A stretch of 64,000 nt of DNA from Kalaharituber pfeilii (lineage: Eukaryota > Ascomycota > Pezizomycetes > Pezizales > Pezizaceae), in contig WHUZ01000045.1 of the NCBI GenBank assembly GCA_015179045.1, positions 62,001-126,000 on the forward strand, given 5' to 3'. This document shows positions 11,538 to 21,725 of this stretch, one piece after another. Below the pieces are notes generated by a model. It searched no databases, was not told the DNA's origin, and was given only the letters and a program-made list of their open reading frames with translations. A program made the position numbers and the translations under genes. Each line of letters opens with the position of its first letter. The first letter of the stretch is position 1.

Positions 11538-12021
11538 GTACCTATGTGCGTACCTTCTCCGCAGACTGCAACGCAGGCTTGAAATAATCGAGAGCGCATT
11601 GGCTGATATGTGTCGGAATTAGTTCTACCAATTTGTCGAGTACGACTAACTTCTGCAGACAGCACCGTTCCCGTTCCCGTTCCCGTAGTGATCATGCAGT
11701 TTCCCCGCCTACTGACACTCGCGGCCGAAAGGAATTCCACGAAAACCTCTTGGTTCTCTCTGACATTGTCGTTGCGGCACCCCGGTGTCTCAAATGAGAA
11801 CGGAGGTGCTCGCAGATCGGCACACCAGGGCAGGGCGTCGGTGGTGGAGGTTTCGAGATGGGGAGTAGAAAGGCTAAGAGGCGACGAGGAGGCTGGGCAG
11901 CATGTAAGGGGAAGCGCGGGTGTGTGGGTGCCGCGTATGGTCGAGGTGGAGGAGAACTGAGAAACGTGCAAGACCAATTTGCAGATTTCATGCCACTACT
12001 GACTAAGTCCAGTTACGAGAC

Positions 12022-12085
12022 TAGTTGGAGTGGGTTACTTAGTTCAGTGGATGACTTAGTTCAGTGGATTACTTAGTTGGAGTGG
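12022..12085. repeat. Short imperfect tandem repeat
   Basis: The motif TTACTTAGTTCAGTGGAT / TTACTTAGTTGGAGTGGAT repeats about three to four times. Only a reduced version is present in duplication B copy 2. Confidence 0.6.
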
Positions 12086-12117
12086 ATAACTCTTTAACAT
12101 GATGGAACGAATCATAT

Positions 12118-12324
12118 TTATGCCAACGCTGGCTTCATTACATAAATTGCTGAAGCTGCTCGCTTCCGATTGTGGCAGATATATATAACCGGTGATATAT
12201 GGTCCCGGGAAGAGTATAACCTCTCCTTGCAAACTTCATCCAAAGTTCCCCAGCGAATGTCTTTTTCTCCGGCCCATCCCACGGTGCCACATCCAACTCC
12301 CGCCGGATTTGCTTTCATTTTCAT
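12118..12324 (-). CDS. Conserved short ORF in duplication B, copy 1
   Basis: A 68-codon frame shares a well conserved stretch (NPAGVGCGTVGWAGEKDIRW.., then CKERLYSSRDHISPVIY) with 19491-19673. The C-terminal ends differ. It could be an exon of an unrecognised gene or simply conserved by recent duplication. Confidence 0.3.
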   Translation of the reverse strand: MKMKANPAGVGCGTVGWAGEKDIRWGTLDEVCKERLYSSRDHISPVIYICHNRKRAASAIYVMKPALA

Positions 12325-12556
12325 GTTTTCGGTTCATTAGTTGAATGTGGTCGACTATGGGGAGATGCGGCTATAAGTAGCGTGTAATGACAAACGACAT
12401 GAACATCATTAGGATTTATATAGAGAAAAAGGATTATCCACCTGACATTTACCGAGGCAACGTACTCATGCCAGGCGTTTATATGGTAGTCTTGCAGCAT
12501 GCTGGGAGTATGCTCGTCAACGAGGGATGACCTCGATACATGTTGTCTGAGCAAAT

Positions 12557-12821
12557 TCATTCTCTAATATTTAGGATTTTGCTTGCAGATTTTACACCGC
12601 CAGTATCGCTTTCCATTACCATGCACAGCTTCACCATACTGTCAAATCCTTTGTCGTACCAGATTTTTGTAGCCCAAATTCCAGAAGACTCGATTTCGGC
12701 ATCTGATTGGACTGCAGGGAATCGTCGATGCAAGATCAAACCTTGAACTGCACTATGGAGAGAGAAGATTACTGAAGGAATTATCATCACCAGTACCGGT
12801 GGTTGGAATGTTTGTCTCCAT
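12557..12821 (-). CDS. Small putative gene of duplication A, copy 2
   Basis: Two exons are plausible: 12797-12821 (METNIPTT) and 12557-12747, joined across a 49-nt GT..AG intron, giving 71 residues ending KILNIRE. Without splicing an internal Met gives 77 residues with the same C-terminus. The sister copy near 3.1-3.3 kb preserves the C-terminal reading but is frameshifted. No domain is recognised, and conservation may only reflect the duplication. Confidence 0.33.
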
Positions 12822-14554
12822 GTAGTACTAATAAGATATTAGTATACAGTCAAGTGATACTAACAAAAAAACACTTACCTGAATGCCTGCAAAAAGCGCT
12901 GCTCAACAAAAAAAAAAGTCTAGATAGGTATCCGAAGATATAGTTTATATTAAATCCATGTCTAAGTAACCTGAAGGTGCCCCTCAATAGCCTCGTAACC
13001 CACCTGAATTACTTGAACGGCCTGAATGGCCTGGAGGTCCTGGGCGGCCTGGGCGGCCTGGGCTGTTTCAGGCCTGGCCGGTTGGGAGGTCATATATTTA
13101 TTACAAATCTCGAGTCGGAAATTAACTATCTAGAATTCTCCATTAAGGCTGAGCTTGCTGTCCTGAAATTGAACTACTTCCTTAGTTCTGGGCAGGAATA
13201 CTTAAATGGTGAGGGATCAGCATTCATCAGAGAAAATTTACTGCAAAAGGAGGCAAGAATTGCCAGTGTTAAGTATCATTAGATAAAACAAGCAGAAGTC
13301 GGCAGCCGTTAACAGGATGTACATATTTACGAGTGTTTACACTGCAGCAACTAGCACACTGTAGGAGAAGAAATGGAAATCATCGACCTGCATTTCAAAT
13401 ACAAAAACAGGTGACAAAAAGCACCTTCAACCTATTCTCAGCATCCAAAAATCAATTAATGAGACAATATTTCACTTCCTGAGCTGACTATCTCGGATTG
13501 TGAAAGCTCTAAAAGCGAACTTTTAATGTCTTCACGACAGAGGCCATGCTAAATCCAATGTCGCTGGTTTAGCACAATGTCCATCCTTATTCATCATGGT
13601 CAACTCCATCGATTTCTCGCTCATCTCTGCAGCGAACCTGAACCACTTATCCCCCTCCTGCATATGAAGCTTGTAGCCATTTTCTGTGAGCTCCATTGAA
13701 CGCACTATGCAGTTATGAACATTGTTTTCTTCTCGTACTCCATCGTAGCTTATATTCCACTGCCAGTAAAAGGAAACTGGTTGAGACACCGCGATGGTAC
13801 CATGAAAGATTACAACCATGTGAGTGTTTGGTGATTGATTGTAATATGTCACACGGCCCTGGTAGACGCGGCCAGTCTGGGTGTGAAAAGGGTGGCTGGT
13901 ATCATGAATCGGTGTCTTTCCCATGTTGACTAGTCGCAATAGGTTTTAATTAAGTGGCTATCGGCGATGGTGTACTGATGAAGACTCTTTCGAGAGATGC
14001 GGCGTGCTTGACTACTGCAGTTGGAGGTATCTGATTTTTCGCTCTCAGGGGAGGAAGTAATGAGCTTTCACGATAATGGATTGAAAATCTTTTAAAGGTT
14101 GTCAGATTATACCTGGGTGACTGGATGCACGCGAAACAAACTCAAGCATTGGGAGTGGTTTCTGGATGAGAAAACATTGGAGATGCTGCCTTGATCGTGC
14201 GGGGTGTAATGCCTGCACTATTGGCTGCTCAACTTGGTGTGTGGGACACAGGCACGTGAGAAGTGCATACAGCGGCAATTTAGACATGCTTTCTTGCGTC
14301 CATGTAAACGCTGTTCTCATAATCAAGCGTGCCAAGAGAGCCTGGGCAGGGGAACATGAAAACGCGTATACTGTGATAGTGATTGAAAATTTATTCGTTC
14401 ATTCAATTGTTCATTTATTTTATATTTGTTCGTGCCATTGTCTATTTCAGGTCATTCTGTCATTAGTCGGCTGGGTCGCAACCAAAGGTGAAAATATTTG
14501 CTCCGCTCTATGACAATAAAATCATCACATGACTGCGTGGCTTAGGAATATCTT
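12558..14554 (+). repeat. Segmental duplication A, copy 2 (empty sites)
   Basis: Aligns with 3040-9738 but lacks the insertions there: CCATGTAAACGCTG marks the empty MITE site (about 14300), and GAAAACGCGTATACTGTGATAG the empty LINE site (about 14358). It holds the intact copy of the ~130-aa family. Confidence 0.85.
13532..13939 (-). CDS. Unrecognised ~130-aa protein, family member 3
   Basis: An intact 135-codon frame; the start shared by all three members is MGKTPIHDTS at 13924. It carries the family blocks HTQTGRVYQGR, VVIFHGTIAVSQPVS, NNVHNCIVRSMELTENG and MSEKSMELTMMNKDG. It is near-identical to the 4.1-kb copy apart from the five-C run that keeps its frame open. No signal peptide, transmembrane segment or known motif is seen. 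Family function is unknown. Confidence 0.75.
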   Translation of the reverse strand: MRLVNMGKTPIHDTSHPFHTQTGRVYQGRVTYYNQSPNTHMVVIFHGTIAVSQPVSFYWQWNISYDGVREENNVHNCIVRSMELTENGYKLHMQEGDKWFRFAAEMSEKSMELTMMNKDGHCAKPATLDLAWPLS

Positions 14555-14601
14555 GGCGTGCTGCTCTTATGGTGCCGGTCATCAATAAGGGACCTGTTGT
14601 A

Positions 14602-14694
14602 CTAGCCAGTAAAATATCTATTCGGACAGGGGTACTCATGCACATTACTCATGCCCATTATGCGCTATGTCCAAATACATATTTTACTGGCTAG
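14602..14694. mobile_element. 93-bp MITE, TA target
   Basis: The ends CTAGCCAGTAAAATATCTAT and its near-complement form about 24-bp inverted repeats with a few mismatches, and TA lies on both sides. The internal TTCGGACAGG resembles the TATCCGGACAGG family at 54-58 kb, suggesting a shared Tc1/mariner-type ancestor. Confidence 0.75.
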
Positions 14695-14943
14695 TAAAAT
14701 TCGCTGGTTTGCTGACTAATAGGTCCAAATTACCTCTGCCCCGGGTTGACCCGCCACGAACAATCAATCTGTGCTGATTCCGCACCGCAATATTACGACG
14801 ACGAAACAGCTTTTGACATCAGAGAACTTGAGTGAATTTCCTATGAGTGAGTATATTCTGCTTCATCGCTTTTTGCAACCGGAAAAAATAACTGACAACA
14901 CAGCAATAGTTCTTTAGAGACAGCTGATACCGGTTATACATCT

Positions 14944-15132
14944 ATGGCTCGCCCCAGCAAGAAAAGAAGAGCTTGTTTGCTTGCTGCTGCTATGAGGCAG
15001 AAGAAGAGAGCGGTCATAGTGGAAGTGGATACCTCTATTGCAGCAGATACCTCCATTGTGGAGGTGGATACCCCTGTTGTATATAGTGAAAGTGAAGAGT
15101 ATGGAGGCCTATCGAGAGGGTTATACATATAG
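14944..15132 (+). CDS. Small basic-then-acidic ORF, unrecognised
   Basis: A 62-codon frame beginning MARPSKKRRACLLAA with a Lys/Arg-rich N-terminus and an acidic VEVDTSI..VEVDTPVVYSESEEY tail that contains an internal repeat. It could be an N-terminal exon of a nuclear protein or transposase, or chance. No neighbour clarifies it. Confidence 0.25.
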   Translation: MARPSKKRRACLLAAAMRQKKRAVIVEVDTSIAADTSIVEVDTPVVYSESEEYGGLSRGLYI

Positions 15133-15574
15133 TACAAAAGAGTTTACTGAACGTGTACAAAAGTCATCGAAAAATTAGATAGATTATTGCTGTATAATTA
15201 GCACGAAATTTTATATGTGTATAAAAATACTTATGCTAGAGTACAGGAAATCTATATACGAATTATCAAATCGGATGAACACCAGGCTTCACTTTCTTAT
15301 CCAGTCGGAAAACTTCCAGTGTCACGCCAAGAAGAGGAAAAATTTTATACTTATTAGATATACTTATTAGATAGTTAATATTTTCTTGTACACTAGTACT
15401 AATTCTATAGTCTTGGCTATCTTGGCATGCAAAATTTGGGAGGCTCCTCATACAAAATTCAAACTTTTCAATCTAAAATTTCTCTACGCTCTCTGAATAT
15501 TTTTTAATTCAGACATCGAAAGATTGTAGAGCAGACAAAATAGTACATAATTACAATGTTTAATTTCTAATCAG
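15133..15574. other. Gene-free stretch with an LTR-like 24-mer
   Basis: No gene seen. Bases near 15238-15261 share an uninterrupted 24-bp match (GCTAGAGTACAGGAAATCTA plus TATA) with the solo LTR at 19.86 kb, perhaps an old LTR remnant. Confidence 0.45.
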
Positions 15575-16974
15575 ATGTGGTTGGGTAGTGAAATTATGCT
15601 TCAAGTTCAAGTCCGTAATTTTGGTTGTCAGGGGTCCCTTATTGATGACCGGCACCATACCTGTCTCGAGGCCCCACTACTCAAGTCGATCAGTGAGAGA
15701 CTCGGTGGAATCAATCTGACTGAGATGCTTGCAGCAGTGGATGACGTCATTGAACACATTAAGCAATGTATTGTAGACCAAAAGACAAGACCGAACTTCG
15801 AGCCAACGAACAGGTTCCTACAGCATATTGATCTCCTACACATATCGGTAACGCTACTTGCAGCAACCTCCGGGGCGGAGACTTGTACCCAGCAAGTAGA
15901 TGAGCGGAGAAGCTTTTTGCGAAAGGAAGGGAGCACACAGACTGATCCGGAAACACCACCTCCGCTGTCTTATGTAGCAATAGTTTCACAACACATCCCA
16001 CCACTTTGAATACCTCGGGAATCACATGTAGTTAATGTAGTTAGTGTGTTACTCTTTTCTTTTCCTTTAATATATACCTCGCCATAGCCCACAGGGCGGC
16101 ATGCGAGTAATGAAATAAAAAAAAATAAAAAATAAAAAAAAAAAAAAAAAAACACATCCCACCGGAAACACCACCTCCGCTGTTCGTATGCAGCAATTGT
16201 TTCTCAACACATTCCACCAAACACACCCCCGACAAAGAAATCTGACCTACCTCCAATGGCACCACCAAAAAGCCGGACAAAGTCCACCGCTCTCCAATCC
16301 AAAAGCGCAGAAAGGGGGTCCAGTGCCCACCCCCCAAAGCAGAAGGAAAGAAGCCTCCAACATCATCTCTGAAAGCAAGAACATCCCAGAAAGAAAGACT
16401 CCCGCAATCTGGCCGAGCAGTTGTGGTACATGGAATAGCGGTGATGAAGAAACTTGGGAAAGTAAGAGATGGATGGAAAAGGCGAACCCGTGGATGGGGA
16501 GGATTGTCGCGGCAAGATGGTTGGTGAATAAAGAAAGGAGGGAGGGAAAGAAGACTAGCTCGATTGTTATCTACCTAGAGGGGGAGGTAGAATCAGATAG
16601 TCAAACACCAGCGAAGATACGGTTATCAGGCAAATGGCACCACTCATGCCTGTATGACTGGGACAGAACTACAAAGGTGGACGGAAAGGGGAAGGAGAGG
16701 GATGTGGAGGAGATGGACATGACCGCTGGATTGTCTGGGGGGATATTTGGGTATTCGTGCTTGATTGTTCTCATGGGACATTGGGCTCTCGCTTTGTGTT
16801 TCCTCTGCATCACCGAAGTAGTGGTATCTTTGTGTCTTTTTACAAGGGGTCGAATGTGTAGGTAGTTGCACAGGTGCCTGTCTCCGGGCCATAAGGACTT
16901 CGGTCCAGGGACCCTGCCATGGCGAACAGCTGCAAGCGGGGTTACGTGAAATAAAAAAAAAAAAAAAAAAAAAA
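15575..16974 (+). mobile_element. ORF1-only LINE relative with B-type terminus
   Basis: The plus strand encodes an ORF1-like protein in broken frames: a helical N-terminal part (ISERLGGINLTEMLAAVDD.., ending ..STQTDPETPPP), a Pro/Lys-rich middle, and an RRM-like end with VVVHGIAV, GRIVAARWL, SSIVIYLEG and KIRLSGKWH..YDWDR. No endonuclease or RT follows; the 3' UTR leads directly to the B terminus (about 16911-16974) and poly-A. A LINE-A tail is nested at 16003-16151. The 5' boundary is a guess. Confidence 0.65.
16003..16151 (+). mobile_element. 149-bp A-type insertion nested in ORF1
   Basis: Flanked by the perfect duplication ACACATCCCACC (15991-16002 and 16152-16163). It contains an AATCACATGTAGTTAATG type 3' UTR shared with the ORF1-only elements at 27.9, 39.2 and 40.9 kb, then the A terminus and A-rich tail. 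Confidence 0.9.
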
Positions 16975-17628
16975 AGGGAGCCCAACACACGATGGGGCAA
17001 CAAACCGACTCCGGGAGGCATGGGAGAGGAGGTTAGATTGAGGTGATCAGGACTTGTCCGTACTATGGGTCAAAGGACACAAAGGCATACCCGGGAACGA
17101 GGCAGCGGACAAGGTGGCCAGGGTGGGAACGGCACTACAAAACGAACTGGAGATGATAACGGAAGCGGGACTGAGACAGAGGGGTATGAGAGAGAGAGCC
17201 GGGGAGAGGAACCATACAGACCCCTGGAGAGACTGGGACATAGGACAGGGAGACTGGCGGGACTCCTGGGGGGAAAGGGTTTGAGGGCGTGGAGATAGCA
17301 CGTTGGGAAGGCTGATGGCCCTGACTGCAGATGGTGTGGAGAGGAAGAAGAAACAACGAGACACGTCCTAGAAGAATGCCGAGTGTGGCAGAGGAGGTGG
17401 CCGGGGGGTATGGAGGAGGTGAAGAAACCCCCCCGGGCAAAGAGAGGGGAAGAGGACCCCCTAAGCAAACTGATGGAGTGGCTAGCGGAATAGAGGGAGC
17501 AGTTTACAATCATGGTCACGTTTTGTTTGCACTTTGTATTTAAGTTAGTTAGGCACATAAACATACCTCGCCATAGCCCACAGGGCGGCTAGCGAGTAAT
17601 GATATAAAAAAAAAAAAAAAAAAAAAAA
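16975..17628 (+). mobile_element. LINE-A fragment (RNase H end)
   Basis: LINE-A coding sequence resumes directly after the B poly-A: GSPTHDGATNRLREAW matches GEPNHEGASQRVREAW of the copy at 0.7 kb. It continues with LWVKGHKGIPGNEAADKVA and a degraded DCRWCGE..RHVLEEC end, then the A terminus and poly-A. Several frameshifts are present. The B element probably inserted into this LINE-A. Confidence 0.8.
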
Positions 17629-18766
17629 GGCATCAGAATGGACGCCATGAAGGTTTCGGCCATTACTGAATGGGAAACACCCAACTCTACCAAGGACCTT
17701 CAATGCTTCCTAGGATTCATGAACTTCTACCGAAGGTTTATACCGTTTATTCACCAGTACTCTTTTTTTTTTTTATTATTATTTCATTAATCGCATGCCG
17801 CTCACCAGTACTCAGCAATTTGCCAATCCTTCTTTAACTTGCTGAGAAAAGGAACAGAGTTCAAATGAAATGAGGAATGTAGCCGGGTATTCGAGAAACT
17901 GAAGGAAGCCTTCACCTCTGCACCTATACTACGGCACTTTGAACCTGAACTGGAAACAATCCTGGAGACCGACGCCTCTAACCATATGACATCTGGTATC
18001 CTGTCACAAAAGTTCCCCAAGAATGGCAAACTAGTCCTCCACCCTATCGCGTTCATGAGCAAGAAGATGTCCCCCGCCGAAAGTAACTACGGAATTGGAG
18101 ACAAAGAACTATTGGCGATAGTTCAGGCAGTTAACGAGTGGCACATATACCTACATGCTCTGCCACAACTATTCACGATCATCACCGACCATCACAACCT
18201 AGAAACATTCAAGTCAAAGACCTTATTGAACTGCTGCCAAGCTCGATGGGCAGGCGAATTAGCCCAACACGACTTTAAGATTACCTTCCGCCCTGGGGAG
18301 AAGAACGGGAAAGCTGGCGCGCTGACAAGATGATCTGGAGATCTCCCTAAGGAGGGGGATAATTGCGCTAGGCCAATACAAGAAGTCATTCCAGGCGAAA
18401 AATTCTCCTTGAACACTATGGTAAATAGTCATGAAGCCGAGATCCGGACCCTGACCCAAACCGACCCCTTCACTCAAGACATACGGAAGGCACTGGAAAG
18501 GGGAGAAAAACGACATCCCAAGGACCCTCTGGGGGAGAATGCGACTTCAAGGACGGTGTCTTATACATCTACGGACTGGTATACATCCCTGACAACCTTG
18601 AACTACGAACCAAGATCATTCGTACCTGTCACGACCACCCCGCAGCAGGACATCCAGGGCAAGCTTCAACATACGAGATTCTGTCCCGGAACTACTACTG
18701 GCCTGGCATGCGTACAACCATAGCCTGCTACATCCGGAATTGTGACACCTGCTCCCGTATTAAACC
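17629..18766 (+). pseudogene. Ty3/Gypsy pol fragment (RT end, RNase H, integrase zinc motif)
   Basis: Decayed pol of an LTR retrotransposon: the RT tail [16 protein letters not shown], RNase H with LETDASNHMTSGILSQ, NYGIGDKELLAIVQAV and TDHHNLE, then after two frame breaks an integrase H2C2 zinc motif (HDHPAAGHPGQ..CDTCSRI). One in-frame stop lies near 17870 and a frame break near 18530. No LTR is seen at either side. A 39-bp LINE-A end is nested at 17763-17801, and the fragment ends abruptly at a junction near 18767. Confidence 0.88.
17763..17801 (-). mobile_element. 39-bp A-type micro-insertion
   Basis: Only GCGGCATGCGATTAATGAAA plus an A-rich tail (minus strand) is inserted, flanked by TCACCAGTACTC (17751-17762 and 17802-17813). 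It is among the shortest retroposed pieces in the window, with its 5' end inside the terminal hairpin. Confidence 0.92.
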
Positions 18767-18767
18767 A

Positions 18768-18992
18768 TACATATCAGCCAATGCGCTCTCGATTATCTCA
18801 AGCCTGCGTTGAAGTCTGCGGAAGGTACGCACATAGGTACGCACATCACCAATCACGACGCGCGACGTCATAATTCTTAGCGGTTCCACTTGTGTAATCC
18901 AGCAGGCATGAGTAAATTTTTTATACCAGATTGATCCCGCCAAACGTTGCAAACGCAGGCTTGAGATAATCGAGAGCGCATTGGCTGATATG
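18768..18992. repeat. Inverted repeat around a duplicated segment
   Basis: About 45-bp arms (CATATCAGCCAATGCGCTCT.. and its complement at 18949-18992) enclose 18822-18949. That core matches 10620-10745 in reverse orientation, whereas the right arm is collinear with duplication B. The core is therefore flipped relative to the 10.6-11.6 kb arrangement. Confidence 0.75.
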
Positions 18993-20150
18993 TATCGGAA
19001 TTAGGTCTACCAATTTGTCGAGTACGACTAACTTCTGCAGACAGCACCGTGCCTGTTCCCGTAGTGATCACGCAGTTTCCCACCTATTCACACTCGCAGC
19101 CGAAAGGAATTCCACGAAAACCTCTTGGTTCTCTCTGACATTGTCGTTGCAGCAGTGGTTCCGAAGTCTCAAATGAGAACGGAGTTGCTCGTAGATCGGC
19201 AAACCAGGGCAGGGCGTGGGTGGTGGAGGTTTCGAGATGGGGAGTAGGAAGGCTAAGGGGCGACGAGGGGGCTGGGCAGCAAGTGAGGGGAAGCGTGTGG
19301 GTTGGTGCCGGGTATGGTCGAGGTGGAGGAGCTAAGGCAAGAACTGAGAAACGTGCAAGGCCAAGTTGCAGATTTCATGCCACCCCTGACTAACTCCGGT
19401 TACCAGACTAGTTGGGGTGGATTACTTAGTTGGAGTTGATTACGCTTCAACATGATGGAACGAATCATATTTATGCCAACGCTGGCTTCATTACATAAAT
19501 TGCTGAAGCTGATCTCGCTTCCAATTGTGCAAGATATATATAACCGGTGATATATGGTCCCGGGAAGAGTATAACCTCTCCTTGCAAAATTCATCCAAAG
19601 TTTCCCAGCGAATGTCTTTTTCTCCGGCCCATCCCACGGTGCCACATCCAACTCCCGCCGGATTTGCTGTCATTTTTATGTTTTCGGTTCATTAGTTGAA
19701 TGTGGTCGACTATGGGGAGATACGGTGTAAGATAGACAGATAGTATCAACTATCTGCCTTGCGATGGACCGGAGCGGTGAGAACTGGCGGAACGAACGTA
19801 CGACTAAATGCGAGTGCGAGTGCGAAAAGAAGAGAAGAGAAGAAGGTTGTTGATTGTGTGTGCTAGAGTACAGGAAATCTATATATACGATATCGCCTCA
19901 CGTGCTGCCCTTATCTCCACGTGCTACCTTATCCATGCCAAGCTTGCATTAACCCATTCCGTCGTCGTCACCACAACGGCTATAAGTAGCGTGTAATGAC
20001 AAACGACATGAACATCAGTAGGATTTATATAGAGAAAAAGGATGACATTTACCGAGGCAACGTACTCATGCCAGGCGTTTATATGGTTGTCTTGCAGTAT
20101 GCCCGTCAACGAAGGACGACGTAGCAACATGTCTGGGTATATATTTTACC
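18950..20150 (+). repeat. Segmental duplication B, copy 2
   Basis: Collinear with 11550-12557, interrupted by a 250-bp solo LTR (19726-19975). A short plus-strand frame starting MVEVEELRQELRNVQGQV (19314) has coiled-coil character here but is disrupted by an 11-nt deletion in copy 1. Confidence 0.8.
19726..19975. mobile_element. Solo LTR, 250 bp
   Basis: Begins TGTAAGATAGACAG and ends CACCACA, the TG..CA ends of an LTR, with a 4-bp duplication ACGG at 19722-19725 and 19976-19979. Duplication B copy 1 has the uninterrupted site (GATGCGGCTATAAG). A CTATATATAC box inside could be its TATA element. It is consistent with LTR-LTR recombination of an LTR retrotransposon. Confidence 0.82.
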
Positions 20151-20283
20151 CCGATTATCGCAGCATCGCTTCCTGACCTAGGTTCTTTACAGATGATTTT
20201 GTTCAAGAGAGTTATCACCCTAATCGCTTCATAATGCAATATAATGAATAATGCCTCCTATCGGAACTTTCTACCATGCTGCA

Positions 20284-20693
20284 CTAGAAGCTAGGCCGAG
20301 GGTAGATGCAACTCAGCTGGCTCCTCCTCCCGTCCAAGTCCAACATGTCCTGCTCTGTCAACGTTCCTTCTCTAGCCTTCCATGCCTCTCCTTCCACGAC
20401 TCTGAGTAACGATTTCAAAGCTTTCGTTGTGTCATCGCAATATGTTGACACGTATTTGACGTCAGGGTAGGACGGATTAAACCCGTCGACCACGGTCACA
20501 AGGGCTTGGTAGCCAGCGTCATTCCTGATTGTCGCAATAACAATGTCGCCCCGGTCCGTAAATGTCCCTGTCGCAAGTAAATTGTCTAGAAGTAGACTTA
20601 TTAGACTCACCACCAGGGAACGAAAGGATGCCCTGTTGAATAATTACCTATGATTTGCTCGCGCAGGCCGCTCCAGCAACTCGACTCACACAT
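20284..20693 (-). CDS. Tandem family member T1, 115 aa, one intron
   Basis: Exon 1 is 20648-20693 (MCESSCWSGLREQII) and exon 2 is 20284-20585, joined across a 62-nt intron with GTAATT donor, CTAATAAG branch-like site and CTTCTAG acceptor. The spliced frame is 115 residues. Conserved blocks: DNLLATG, IRNDAGYQALVT, STYCDDTTKALKSLL, then a Lys/Glu-rich helix ending SQLSCIYPRP. The segment between the DAGYQALVT and STYC blocks varies between paralogs. No signal peptide or known domain is seen; I do not recognise the family. First of four paralogs, all on this strand. Confidence 0.78.
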
Positions 20694-21382
20694 GTTGCTA
20701 GGTTCCCGAGAGTGTTCGAAGTGTGCCAATGAATAAAAGGATATGTCGTCACGGGCGCGATGACGTAAAGCCGGATGAGCCAGCAGTGCCGCACTCGATG
20801 TTTTGTCCCTAAAAGGGCAGATATTGATTATAAGGTGGCGCGATTGCAGGTGGTGCATACATAGTATGAGACTAGTGCATACCTTACCTGCTCCCTCTCG
20901 CACAAACTCTGAACCTACCCCGCACACGTGCAAAGAATCGGGCTTGGCAATTAATGAGTACTGGTTATTTCCGAACTAACATCGCAACCCATACCTTTTT
21001 TTTTTGGAGGGGAGGGGCGGTGGGGACGGTCACGTACCAGCCTACGGCAGGGAACACATACACATTGCTACACTAGAAAACGAGCTTTCACCTGAGGTTC
21101 ACCGAGTACATAGTGTACCAATACCATGCTCTTTATATGAGTTATCTTGCAACGCCTCCGGGGTATATCCGCGAACAAAGCAGTAACTAAGTACGTGTAC
21201 ATGTCTGAGCAAAATTTACCCCCATTACGGTATCGCTTCCCAAATTGTGTTATTTAGAGACAATTTTGTTCAATAGATTTATCACTCTAAACCATTCAGA
21301 ATGCCATGTTGCTGACTAGAACATCTGTCTGGGATGGATGCCACGCTATACTGTGAACTGTCCTCCAGTGTCAACGAGATTT
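20694..21382. other. Spacer between paralogs T1 and T2
   Basis: No separate gene is supported. Bases 21085-21240 are a degenerate copy of a block found 120-250 bp 3' of every family member (also 20040-20150, 22950-23060 and 25518-25620). Confidence 0.5.
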
Positions 21383-21725
21383 TTAATAAAACGGTTGTCT
21401 GACAGCCCTCCAAGCCTCTGCTTCCACGACTTCGAGTAATGATTTCAAAGCCTGCGTTCTGTCATTGCAATTTGTCGACTCCAACCTGATGTCGCTGCAT
21501 AAGTAGGACGACAATCCATCGGCGGTCGTCACGACGGCCATGTAACCAGCGTCCGTCTTGAGCGTCGCAACTAGACATTCCGCACGGGACCTGATATTGC
21601 CCATCGCAACTACGTTGTCTAGCAGCAGAATTGTTACTCACTATTCACGGAAGGTAACGGAGCCCTGTTGAATAACTACCTATGATTTGCTCGCGCAGCG
21701 CGCTCCAGCAGCTTGCCTCACACAT
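21340..21725 (-). pseudogene. Tandem family member T2, C-terminus disrupted
   Basis: Exon 1 (21680-21725, MCEASCWSALREQII) and a 61-nt intron are like the other members. Exon 2 keeps DNVVAMG, KTDAGYMAVVT and STNCNDRTQALKSLLEVVEAEAW, then hits a stop at 21383. Homology to the family C-terminus continues beyond the stop in other frames, down to about 21340. Most likely a pseudogene, unless a 93-residue short form is made. Confidence 0.72.

Larger units (their letters stand above)
11550..12557 (+). repeat. Segmental duplication B, copy 1
   Basis: Collinear with 18950-20150, starting at CGCAGGCTTG(A/G)(A/G)ATAATCG. Shared pieces include MGSRKAK-type and NPAGVGCGTVGWAGEK-type short frames on opposite strands, and an end block that also lies 3' of each tandem paralog at 20-26 kb. 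Copy 2 carries a solo LTR that this copy lacks. Confidence 0.8.

Noticed and set aside
12977..13282. 101-codon plus-strand frame with LNGLNGLEVLGGLGGLG
   Set aside because: It comes from a GGCCTGGGC-type simple repeat. The copy at 3.45-3.77 kb does not preserve the frame.
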